Shown here: one piece after another, positions 1-5,914 of the stretch
Numbering within the stretch: position 1 is the stretch's first letter
Layout: every line of letters starts with the position of its first letter
DNA from: Epsilonproteobacteria bacterium 4484_65
Lineage (GTDB): Bacteria; Campylobacterota; Campylobacteria; Campylobacterales; Sulfurovaceae
Direction: 5' to 3'
Assembly (NCBI GenBank): GCA_002085305.1
Contig: NATJ01000047.1
Span: 1-7,024, forward strand
DNA: 7,024 bases
Program-made: the position numbers and the translations under genes
Notes under the pieces: generated by a model
Told to the model about the DNA's origin: nothing
Databases searched by the model: none
Seen by the model: only the letters and a program-made list of their open reading frames with translations

Positions 1-227
1 GATCATAGAGGAACTCATGAGATATAGTATTAAAACAATAGATAGAAATTTAACTGCTTTCATAGATCAAAATACTCTCTTCTGCTCATATTTCATACGT
101 ATTGCATGATGTAATAAAAAATAGTCTATCTAAAATATACTGAAAGATATAAAAAGAAAAAGAGTAAATACGTTGTTACTCAAATGGACACACTTACTAC
201 ATTTTAGTAATCAATAAGTATAATTTA
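1..227. other. AT-rich upstream region, no supported gene
   Basis: This stretch is very AT-rich, with stops in most frames. One + strand frame is open from the window edge (base 2) to a TGA at 107-109, about 35 codons. It could be the tail of an upstream gene cut by the window, or a 30-codon ORF from the ATG at 17 behind an AGAGGA. Its product resembles nothing I recognise and its base composition is like the flanking non-coding DNA, so it is not called as a gene. Nothing else was seen. Confidence 0.4.
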
Positions 228-267
228 ATATTTAGTTCATATTTAGTTCACATTGATCTTTTACAAT
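228..267 (+). promoter_or_regulatory. Promoter with perfect 11-bp tandem repeat (candidate response-regulator site)
   Basis: The 11-mer ATATTTAGTTC occurs twice back to back, at 228-238 and 239-249. After a 12-base gap comes TACAAT (262-267), a good -10 box. This would start transcription near 274, about 20 bases before the ATG at 295. No -35 box is visible; the repeats cover where it would lie. Two direct repeats one helical turn apart, replacing the -35 just upstream of the -10, is the known geometry of OmpR/PhoB-family activator sites. That the site is bound by such a regulator is an inference, and the regulator is not in the window. Confidence 0.45.
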
Positions 268-284
268 AAGAAATCCTAATAATT

Positions 285-290
285 GGAGGG
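285..290 (+). promoter_or_regulatory. Shine-Dalgarno that fixes the start at 295
   Basis: GGAGGG lies four bases before the ATG at 295. A TTG in the same frame at 283 would place this site inside the coding sequence and leave the TTG without a ribosome site of its own. The ATG at 295 is therefore the start, and the protein begins directly with a signal peptide. Confidence 0.85.
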
Positions 291-294
291 ATAT

Positions 295-1818
295 ATGAAA
301 TATTCAAAAACACTAGGTTCGGTTGCTCTTTCAACACTTTTACTTTTGGGAATAGCAGGTTGTAGCGATAATGATACTACAGTAGTAGAGACACCCGTGG
401 TAGAAGCACCCGTAGAATTATCATCAGATTTGGCAGCTATTGCTGAACTTGAAGCAGCAGAAGCAGCAGCAATAGCAGCTTCTTTAGTAGGCGTTACGGA
501 AGCAGATAAAATTCCATTTGGTGATGGAAGCTTCTCTGCATTTGAGCGTGTAGCAGTTTTTCCAACAGTGAAAGATGCAGATGGCAATCTTGATCACGCA
601 GCAACATATGCGAAAGTGGCAGAACTTGCAAATACGTTTGCTAAGCATGTAGCAAATATAGATGAACCAACCAGTGACCCTGCAACATTCAAAGGGGCTA
701 ACTGGATACTTGGAGGGACTGAGTTACCACCAACAAATAATTTAGGAGATGCAGATGTTAAGCATCATATGTTAGGTATTCCTACTAAGCTTCCTATTGA
801 TCCAAATGTTCCTATGTCACCGGCAAATACTAAAAAAGTAAAAGTAGTCGAAGTGTGTAACTCAAAATATGCAGCTAAAGCATTAGGTGTTATAAACATA
901 GGTGGAGATGCAGGTGCTAAACTTGCCAATGGTATATACCATACTACAGCTCTTCCCTGTGAAGTTACTATCTATAATGACGAAGATGCAATATATGTAG
1001 ATATGCTAAACCCTGAAACTATCTTTACTCTTTTCTTTACTGAAGTTTTCGATGCTGATGAGATGAACATTCCTGAGTTTAAAGCAGATATGATGGCTCT
1101 TCCTACGCAAGTTAAAAATGAAATTTTTGCCATGATATATAATGCATTTGACGCCAGTGGTGAGACATACACAAAAACATCTATTAAAATGGGTACGATA
1201 TACTCAGCTATGTCAAAAGTAAAAGCAACTACTGACACTGCAAATGATGGTAAAGAGCCATATAGACATTACTCATATACAAGTGATGGAACAAAAGAGT
1301 TTACATCTTCTGATGCAAAAGCCATAGCAGCTACACTTATTTCAGTAATGACAAGTGATGAAGAGGGTACAGTTGGTTCTCAAGAAACAGCATTAAAAAG
1401 TATCTTGCCAAGTGAAATGGCTGGAGTACACCCTGCTTGGAGATCTGGTAGACTAGAGCCTTTAAAAGTACCGGGAGGTTCTTGGATAGTGGAAGCTTGT
1501 TCTCCTACATATGCAAAAGAAGCACTTACAACTGGTGAGTATCATACACCTGCACTTCCATGTGAAATAGCAGTGTTTGTCAATCCAGATGACAATAAAA
1601 CGATTGATGTCTCAATTTTAAACCCAGAGTTTATGTTTGGTGCACTGTTTTCTGATGGTATGGCAAAAATGACAGCTGATGAAATAGCAGGATTTAATAC
1701 AATCATTGATCATATTAATGGTGATTTAAAACAAATAGTTGATTATGCTATGGAAAACAATGTAACTGCTGGTACTTTTGATGGTACAAATATGAAAATT
1801 ACTCCTGTAATTTACTAA
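295..1818 (+). CDS. Secreted lipoprotein with two DUF302-like domains
   Basis: A 507-residue predicted envelope lipoprotein. It has a short basic N-terminus, a hydrophobic core (about 7-21) and a lipobox ending G-I-A-G-Cys23, so signal peptidase II processing is expected. Ser at +2 does not suggest inner-membrane retention under the E. coli rule. A Thr/Val/Pro/Glu linker and an Ala/Glu-rich helical stretch follow (about 24-65). Two DUF302-like cores then appear. The first (about 183-250) has a V-V-E-V-C motif with Cys188, then Y-H-T-T-A-L-P-C with Cys222, then L-N-P-E. The second (about 398-460) has V-E-A-C with Cys402, Y-H-T-P-A-L-P-C with Cys423, and again L-N-P-E. The first copy carries a 13-residue Gly/Ala-rich insertion between its cysteines. 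DUF302 has no settled biochemical function; the repeated cysteine pairs hint at disulfides, metal binding or redox chemistry, which is inference. It appears monocistronic: its own promoter lies upstream and a hairpin follows. Confidence 0.85.
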   Translation: MKYSKTLGSVALSTLLLLGIAGCSDNDTTVVETPVVEAPVELSSDLAAIAELEAAEAAAIAASLVGVTEADKIPFGDGSFSAFERVAVFPTVKDADGNLDHAATYAKVAELANTFAKHVANIDEPTSDPATFKGANWILGGTELPPTNNLGDADVKHHMLGIPTKLPIDPNVPMSPANTKKVKVVEVCNSKYAAKALGVINIGGDAGAKLANGIYHTTALPCEVTIYNDEDAIYVDMLNPETIFTLFFTEVFDADEMNIPEFKADMMALPTQVKNEIFAMIYNAFDASGETYTKTSIKMGTIYSAMSKVKATTDTANDGKEPYRHYSYTSDGTKEFTSSDAKAIAATLISVMTSDEEGTVGSQETALKSILPSEMAGVHPAWRSGRLEPLKVPGGSWIVEACSPTYAKEALTTGEYHTPALPCEIAVFVNPDDNKTIDVSILNPEFMFGALFSDGMAKMTADEIAGFNTIIDHINGDLKQIVDYAMENNVTAGTFDGTNMKITPVIY

Positions 1819-1830
1819 AAATAAAAGCCT

Positions 1831-1859
1831 TTTGATTCCGGACTTATTTCGGAGTCAAA
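1831..1859 (+). terminator. Hairpin after the DUF302 lipoprotein gene, possible terminator
   Basis: A 10-bp stem (1831-1840 with 1850-1859) closes a 9-base loop, starting 12 bases after the stop codon. The only non-Watson-Crick pair is U1836-G1854, which holds in the + strand RNA but would be an A-C mismatch in the - strand RNA, so the structure favours + strand transcripts. No T-run follows on the + strand. It may be a 3'-end stabiliser or a weak or factor-assisted terminator. Confidence 0.4.
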
Positions 1860-2010
1860 TACTACACTAAGATATAATCCATTTTTCTCTTCTCTATCAA
1901 AAAATAGCAATCTTTGTTTTGAAATTTCTGCAATATAATATTGGATTAAACTCATATTTAAGACAGCATATTATATAATGAAACCGTTTATGCCTTATTT
2001 AAAAGTTAAA
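1860..2010. other. Non-coding spacer before the riboswitch
   Basis: No coding sequence is supported here. The DNA is AT-rich and holds three exact TATAAT hexamers, at 1873-1878, 1934-1939 and 1974-1979. The last is best placed to drive the riboswitch leader; the other two may be chance in such AT-rich DNA or alternative starts. Together with the aptamer and its downstream platform, this makes a gene-free stretch of about 415 bases between the lipoprotein and the diguanylate cyclase. Confidence 0.5.
1974..1979 (+). promoter_or_regulatory. -10 box for the riboswitch/diguanylate cyclase transcript
   Basis: An exact TATAAT predicts transcription starting near 1986, about 25 bases before the first aptamer bases and about 250 bases before the cyclase start codon. 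No convincing -35 box is present, which is common in Campylobacterota sigma-70 promoters. If right, the ATG at 1978 of an overlapping open frame lies upstream of the transcript and cannot be its start. Confidence 0.5.
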
Positions 2011-2090
2011 CACACTGCAAAAAGCCAAACTGCCTGCGAGGGTAGGACGGAAAGCTATGGGTCTCACGTAGATCGCCAAGCCTACTCAGA
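2011..2090 (+). promoter_or_regulatory. Cyclic di-GMP-I (GEMM-I) riboswitch aptamer
   Basis: The conserved landmarks of the class I c-di-GMP aptamer appear in order. G-C-C-A-A-A-C (2024-2030) starts the first arm. A stem (2031-2035 with 2040-2044) is capped by the GNRA tetraloop GCGA (2036-2039). GGACGG then AAAGC follows (2045-2055), then GGGUCU and AGAUC pairing around a short loop (2059-2074), then GCCAAGC (2075-2081). The pairs C2025-G2050 and C2026-G2049 replace G-C and C-G of the Vibrio Vc2 aptamer, a compensatory change that supports the fold. By alignment G2024 matches Vc2 G20, the base that is A in the related cGAMP-sensing variants, so c-di-GMP is the likely ligand; A2051 matches the stacking A47. 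GCU (2054-2056) pairs with AGC (2079-2081). The outer P1 stem is weak (CUG 2015-2017 with CAG 2087-2089 is possible), so the ends are approximate. The gene behind it encodes a GGDEF protein, which fits. Confidence 0.85.
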
Positions 2091-2151
2091 AATCATTATT
2101 TTATCTGTCAATTACGAACATTTCTATATGAATGTTATTTTTGATGTTGTG

Positions 2152-2230
2152 ATCTTTTTATTCTATTCATGGTTTGTAAAAAGATATGTTTTCGGGAACA
2201 GATGGGATAATAAACAGTACGTATAAGGAT
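2152..2230 (+). promoter_or_regulatory. Candidate expression platform masking the cyclase ribosome site
   Basis: The segment ATCTTTTTA (2152-2160) is perfectly complementary to TAAAAAGAT (2177-2185), giving a 9-bp hairpin with a 16-base loop. The same segment can instead pair with TATAAGGAT (2222-2230), which includes the Shine-Dalgarno of the gene at 2235, with one mismatch and one G-U pair. These pairings exclude each other, as a translational on/off switch would need. How the aptamer about 60 bases upstream biases the choice is not visible, so the role is inference; the stems are AU-rich and could form by chance. Confidence 0.3.
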
Positions 2231-2237
2231 TTGCTTG
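2225..2237 (+). promoter_or_regulatory. Ribosome binding site and TTG start of the diguanylate cyclase
   Basis: AAGGA (2225-2229) sits five bases before TTG at 2235-2237, the usual spacing. No in-frame ATG lies before the first membrane segment (Met31 would be inside it), so the TTG is the best start. A weak start codon fits a tightly limited signalling enzyme. Confidence 0.7.
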
Positions 2238-3359
2238 AAACCAAAACTCAGTGAACTTTTATCAGCCTCATTTGAGTTCGAGGATTACAGCCCTTTACAT
2301 ACAAAAGTTCTACTGCTCAATGCAATGCTTTTCATTACAGCAGTACTCACCCTTTTATTTACAGTGATCCATCTATTTATTACCCAATCATATGATCTTC
2401 TTTTCATAGACCTCTCCGTTTTTCTTTCTTTGTCATATACACTCTACATCTTGAGAGCAAGAAATGATCATCAGCGTGCCGCATACATTGGGAATGCTGT
2501 TTTATTTACTGCCATTCTTGCTATAACACTCCTGCATCACGGTGAAAACTATACGCTGATCTGGACATTTTTCTTTGCTCCTTTTTCCATTGTCACACTT
2601 GGAGCATCACGTGGACTAATCGTCTCTTTCACTTTTATGCTAATGGTCCTGGCAGTTACCTATACAGGTGTGGGAGAGTGGCAAGAGGGTGCATGGAATA
2701 CACAAAGTTATCTTAGATTCCTTATTGCACACTTCCTTATGTTGTATGTCATCTTTGTTATTCAAAATAGTAATGAAAGAGCCAATGGTAAGATAGACAG
2801 GATGCGTCGCTATGAGAAGAAGCAGCTCAAATTTTTTGAACAACTCTCTATCACAGATCCTCTAACGTCTCTGTATAACCGACGCTTCCTCAAAGAGATC
2901 TTTCCCAGACAGCTCTTTTCGGCTAAACGCAATGATAAACTGTTTGCTTTTTTTATTCTTGATCTGGACTATTTTAAACAATATAACGACACGTATGGAC
3001 ATCAAAAAGGCGACTGGGCCATAGAACAGACCGCCAATATTTTAAAAGAACATCTCAGACGAAGCAGTGACTATTCCTTTCGTTTGGGAGGGGAAGAGTT
3101 TGCTGCTATTCTCTTTGGAGATGATATTGATTGTATACACGACAGGATCAATGCGATCCTTCAAGCAGTAGCAGATCAAAAAATAGAGCATAAAAGCAGT
3201 GACGTAAAACCTGTATTGACCTGCTCTATTGGTGCCTGTATTATGGAAGACGACTCAGAGTATGACCTTGAAGATTTCTATAGTCTAGCAGATGAAGCCC
3301 TCTACAGAGCAAAAGACAATGGACGCGATCAAATCATTTATGCGCATCAAAATATATAG
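2235..3359 (+). CDS. Membrane-bound GGDEF diguanylate cyclase with intact I-site
   Basis: A 374-residue protein predicted to make cyclic di-GMP from two GTP at the cytoplasmic membrane. Six hydrophobic segments (about 25-48, 54-73, 83-101, 106-123, 126-144 and 159-177) form an N-terminal membrane sensor that I cannot assign to a named family. A charged helical linker (about 180-204) leads into a full GGDEF domain (about 206-368). It shows D-P-L-T-S-L-Y-N-R-R-F, the metal-binding Asp243 in L-D-L-D-Y-F-K, N251-D252, the G-H-x-x-G-D motif and the active-site variant G-G-E-E-F at 285-289, which is compatible with catalysis. RSSD (276-279) stands exactly five residues before GGEEF, the position of the RxxD inhibitory site that binds product. 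No EAL or HD-GYP domain is present. The gene appears monocistronic behind a c-di-GMP riboswitch leader, so both enzyme amount and activity may respond to the product. The signal sensed by the membrane part is unknown. Confidence 0.92.
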   Translation: MKPKLSELLSASFEFEDYSPLHTKVLLLNAMLFITAVLTLLFTVIHLFITQSYDLLFIDLSVFLSLSYTLYILRARNDHQRAAYIGNAVLFTAILAITLLHHGENYTLIWTFFFAPFSIVTLGASRGLIVSFTFMLMVLAVTYTGVGEWQEGAWNTQSYLRFLIAHFLMLYVIFVIQNSNERANGKIDRMRRYEKKQLKFFEQLSITDPLTSLYNRRFLKEIFPRQLFSAKRNDKLFAFFILDLDYFKQYNDTYGHQKGDWAIEQTANILKEHLRRSSDYSFRLGGEEFAAILFGDDIDCIHDRINAILQAVADQKIEHKSSDVKPVLTCSIGACIMEDDSEYDLEDFYSLADEALYRAKDNGRDQIIYAHQNI

Positions 3360-3425
3360 CTAATACACTCTTATTCTTTTAGTAGCCATTTTCGCTTTTT
3401 ACCTATCTATATAACTCAATATTAT

Positions 3426-3443
3426 GCTACTATATTTAATATA
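3426..3443 (+). promoter_or_regulatory. Probable -10 region for the two-gene unit at 3474
   Basis: The 114-base gap after the cyclase is AT-rich. TATATT (3431-3436) and the overlapping AT stretch to 3443 are plausible -10 boxes, giving a leader of about 25-30 bases before the ATG at 3474. The preceding TGC is near an extended -10 arrangement. No -35 box and no strong terminator for the cyclase gene were found in the gap. Confidence 0.3.
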
Positions 3444-3473
3444 AAAGTTAAACCAATACAAAAGGAACAAAAT

Positions 3474-4091
3474 ATGGAATTAAAATATGTAGGTGCTAAA
3501 CCAGCAGTTTCAGCTAGAGGGGTCTCGTTCGATCAAAGTAAACCAGACAGATATACATTTTTGAATGCTGCTGTTGAACTTTTGGAAGCATTGAGTTTCG
3601 AGCCGAGAGAGGACAAAAAGATATATCTTTACAATGTCAGTGGGAAAGAGCGTAGCGGCAGTGAATTGGTTGAGTTGCTTAAAAAACATTGTGCCAATCC
3701 TGAAGAGGCTTTTGCCAACGTTCAGGAAAAGACAAATACATTGATCGAGAAGTATACCAGCCGTGTCAAAGAGAATAATACGATCACTGCGGATGAGCGG
3801 AGAGCATGGCTTGGCAATATTGAGATCATGCGTGACTACTATCTGCAATATGTTACGAATGAGAGTGCCTATCATTGTGCACTTAATGCATTGGCAGACA
3901 AGATCCATAAATCACATATAGAAGAAGTGACATTTCCACTGGGCAGAAACCACGGTCTAGTGTTGAGCCATTTGGTTGATGTATTAAGGGATCATAGACC
4001 TCCTTATGATGCCTCATTGAGCATTGAAGCAAAAGATGGTGAAACTGTAGGTAAACTGGATATGAACCGACCTAAAGCTTTGAATATATAA
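3474..4091 (+). CDS. Unrecognised 205-aa protein, operon partner of the glutamate synthase homologue
   Basis: I do not recognise a family for this product and assign no function. The ATG follows AAAGGAA (3461-3467) at normal spacing. The protein has no signal peptide or membrane segment, so it is predicted cytoplasmic. It is charged and mostly helical, especially about 60-145, with only two cysteines (73 and 134) and no CxxC, Walker or helix-turn-helix motif that I can see. A more distinctive C-terminal part (about 150-180) carries F-P-L-G-R-N-H-G and a D-H-R-P-P-Y-D segment, possible conserved sites. The next gene starts 16 bases after its stop with its own ribosome site, so the two are almost certainly co-transcribed. 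This makes a role linked to the membrane-anchored glutamate synthase-like protein likely, by context only. Coding is supported by length, ribosome site and absence of overlap with a better frame. Confidence 0.8.
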   Translation: MELKYVGAKPAVSARGVSFDQSKPDRYTFLNAAVELLEALSFEPREDKKIYLYNVSGKERSGSELVELLKKHCANPEEAFANVQEKTNTLIEKYTSRVKENNTITADERRAWLGNIEIMRDYYLQYVTNESAYHCALNALADKIHKSHIEEVTFPLGRNHGLVLSHLVDVLRDHRPPYDASLSIEAKDGETVGKLDMNRPKALNI

Positions 4092-4107
4092 GACAAAAAG
4101 GATAAGT

Positions 4108-5829
4108 ATGTTAGCTTCTGTATGGGATTTTTTAACTAGGTTTACAGAGTTTTTTTTAAGTGCTCTTTTTCTGGCTCTGATAGCGTTGTATATTTATGAC
4201 CGTTTTGTTCAAAGAAGGCATCAGCTACTCATTAGTTACCCGATCATTGGCCGTTTTCGTTATCTTTTTGAGGCAGCTCGGGAACCCCTTCGTCAATATT
4301 TTGCCGAAGAGACCTTTTATGAATCACGGGATAAGATCGATTGGGTTTATACCGCTGCCAAAGATAAACCAAACTATAAATCTTTTTCAGTTGCTCAGCC
4401 ATTTTCCGGTTCACGTTTTGTTGTGAAACACTCTATCAATGTGAAAAATGAAGATGAAGTGTCAGATGATTTTTCTGTTACATTTGGGGGAAAAAGAGAG
4501 ATTCCTTTCATAGCCAAAAGTCCCATAGTCCGTTCTGCCATGAGTGATGGTTCTTTAAGTCCCGAAGCAATACGTGCATTTTCTCTGGGAGCTTCAATCA
4601 GTAATTTTCCAGTCAATACAGGGGAAGGTGGTTTGACTTCAAATCATCTTTATACACTGCAGCCTGATCTTAAGGATGCTGATTATCTTGACATCATACC
4701 TGGTACACCTTTTGCCGAATTTGTATTTAATCTAGTTGACAAAATATTGAACAGAGCCTACGCGATCAAAGCATATAGAAAAGTACTATTACATAAAAGA
4801 ACAGAAAATACCTATATTTATGATAAAGAGACACATGTGCTTTTCCGTGTCAAATGGGATGCCCCTCTAGATGTATTCCCCAAAGAAGTACCAGAATCGA
4901 TCCCTGATATTATCTTTCAAATGAGTTCCGGTCTCTATGGTGTCCGTGATGAAAATGGAGAGTTTGATGAAGAACGTTATGAAAAAGTAATGCGTTTTTG
5001 CCGTATGACGGAGATCAAGATCGCACAGGGAGCAAAACAGACCGGAGGAAAACTCTCCGGAGCAAAAGTAAGTGCAGATATCGCTTATTATCGTGGTGTC
5101 GAGGAGGGTAAAGACCTCTTCTCCCCTAACCGTTTCCCTTATGCTGATACTACCGATCATCTTCTTGACTTTGTAGGAAAACTTCAAAATATCTCCAAAA
5201 AACCTGTAGGGATGAAAATCGTTATCTCTGATGCAAATGTTGTTGATACGGTCATTGCCGCAGCAGCCCAACGAAAAAAAGCCGGTCTTCCTCTTCCTGA
5301 CTTCCTTTCAGTGGACAGTGGAGAAGGAGGGTCTGCGACTGCTCCGCTTGAGTTGATGGAATCCGTAGGGCTCACTACCAGGAATGCACTTTATGTTGTT
5401 GATACAACACTGCGAAAATATGGGCTTCGTGAAGATATCAAGATCATTGCCTCTGGTAAACTTCTCACTCCTGATGATGTGATCATCACGATGTCTATGG
5501 GTGCTGATGCTGTAGGTATCGCACGTGGATTCATGATGAGTGGCGGATGTATCCGTGCAAGGATGTGTTCAGGCTATGGAAGCCATCAATGTCCTATCGG
5601 GATGGCAACACAGGATCCCAAAAAGCGTGCCTCTTATATTGTCGTTAGAAAAGGACATGAGATCGCAAATTATCATAAAAATCTCCTAAAAGGGATGAAG
5701 ACCGTGCTGGCGGTCATGGGCTTTGAACATATCAATCAACTTAGTAAGAAGAATCTAACATACAAAAACAGTAATGGTGAAATCTTTTTTGATATCGACA
5801 AGTATTTTAAGAAGAAATTTTATATATAA
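4108..5829 (+). CDS. Membrane-anchored FMN-binding glutamate synthase-like protein (YerD-type)
   Basis: A 573-residue member of the glutamate synthase FMN/iron-sulfur domain family (COG0069), of the stand-alone type typified by Bacillus YerD. One membrane segment (about 13-30) is followed by basic residues, so the catalytic part should face the cytoplasm. A family-typical region follows (Y-P-I-I-G-R-F-R-Y-L-F-E-x-x-R-x-x-L-R-Q-Y-F). The barrel shows N-T-G-E-G-G (170-175), D-S-G-E-G-G-S-x-T-A-P (403-413) and a G-A-D-A-V-G-I-A-R-G stretch, all FMN/substrate-site signatures of this family. Cys481, Cys487 and Cys495 match the 3Fe-4S ligands of glutamate synthase, but the spacing is CX5CX7C rather than the classical CX5CX4C. 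There is no glutaminase (GATase II) domain and no NADPH-binding GltD-like domain. It therefore cannot be a complete glutamate synthase alone; it would need ammonia from elsewhere and a separate electron donor such as ferredoxin, or it has another substrate. AAGGA (4098-4102) lies five bases before the ATG. It is co-transcribed with the preceding gene. Confidence 0.9.
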   Translation: MLASVWDFLTRFTEFFLSALFLALIALYIYDRFVQRRHQLLISYPIIGRFRYLFEAAREPLRQYFAEETFYESRDKIDWVYTAAKDKPNYKSFSVAQPFSGSRFVVKHSINVKNEDEVSDDFSVTFGGKREIPFIAKSPIVRSAMSDGSLSPEAIRAFSLGASISNFPVNTGEGGLTSNHLYTLQPDLKDADYLDIIPGTPFAEFVFNLVDKILNRAYAIKAYRKVLLHKRTENTYIYDKETHVLFRVKWDAPLDVFPKEVPESIPDIIFQMSSGLYGVRDENGEFDEERYEKVMRFCRMTEIKIAQGAKQTGGKLSGAKVSADIAYYRGVEEGKDLFSPNRFPYADTTDHLLDFVGKLQNISKKPVGMKIVISDANVVDTVIAAAAQRKKAGLPLPDFLSVDSGEGGSATAPLELMESVGLTTRNALYVVDTTLRKYGLREDIKIIASGKLLTPDDVIITMSMGADAVGIARGFMMSGGCIRARMCSGYGSHQCPIGMATQDPKKRASYIVVRKGHEIANYHKNLLKGMKTVLAVMGFEHINQLSKKNLTYKNSNGEIFFDIDKYFKKKFYI

Positions 5830-5852
5830 TGGCAAAAGGCTTATTTTTTAAT

Positions 5853-5884
5853 TCTAAAGAGAAATACTTTAGATAAACTATAAT
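5853..5884 (+). promoter_or_regulatory. Promoter with overlapping palindrome before the efflux adaptor gene
   Basis: An exact TATAAT (5879-5884) predicts transcription from about 5891, some 24 bases before the ATG at 5915. Just upstream, TCTAAAG (5853-5859) and CTTTAGA (5867-5873) form a perfect 7-bp inverted repeat around 7 bases, ending five bases before the -10 and covering the -35 position. No T-run follows it, so it is a poor terminator. The placement fits a repressor operator, as is usual for efflux genes, but no regulator is visible in the window. Confidence 0.45.
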
Positions 5885-5914
5885 TCTACAATATGAGGAT
5901 AAGGCATCATTCAA

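Noticed and set aside
2..109. Open frame from the window edge to a TGA, possible tail of an upstream gene
   Set aside because: Only 35 codons, with no recognisable similarity and a composition like the non-coding flank. It cannot be separated from chance in AT-rich DNA.
283..294. Extending the lipoprotein gene to a TTG at 283
   Set aside because: The ribosome site GGAGGG would then be inside the gene, and four extra residues including Glu would precede the signal peptide.
972..1238. Minus-strand open frame inside the lipoprotein gene
   Set aside because: It is fully covered by a well-supported + strand gene with signal peptide and domain motifs. The same applies to the minus-strand frames at 276-587, 2640-2843, 3510-3908, 4395-4616, 4867-5271, 5184-5375 and 6556-6753, and the + strand frame at 4196-4426.
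2117..2142. Possible intrinsic terminator in the riboswitch leader (AACATT/AATGTT stem followed by TTTTT)
   Set aside because: The stem is only six pairs with a single G-C, too weak to call. A ligand-controlled terminator here remains possible, but the ribosome-site pairing is the better candidate.
1978..2226. 82-codon open frame with a hydrophobic C-terminal half
   Set aside because: It runs straight through the riboswitch aptamer, its ATG overlaps the -10 box, it has no ribosome site, and the hydrophobic residues come from T-rich leader RNA. Its composition is not protein-like.
3380..3432. 7-bp inverted repeat TAGTAGC / GCTACTA between the cyclase and the next gene
   Set aside because: The arms are 39 bases apart with no T-run after the second arm, and seven-base repeats are expected by chance in AT-rich DNA. 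It could matter only if conserved in relatives.
5838..5850. T-run after the glutamate synthase-like gene as a terminator
   Set aside because: Six T's are present, but no GC-containing stem precedes them.
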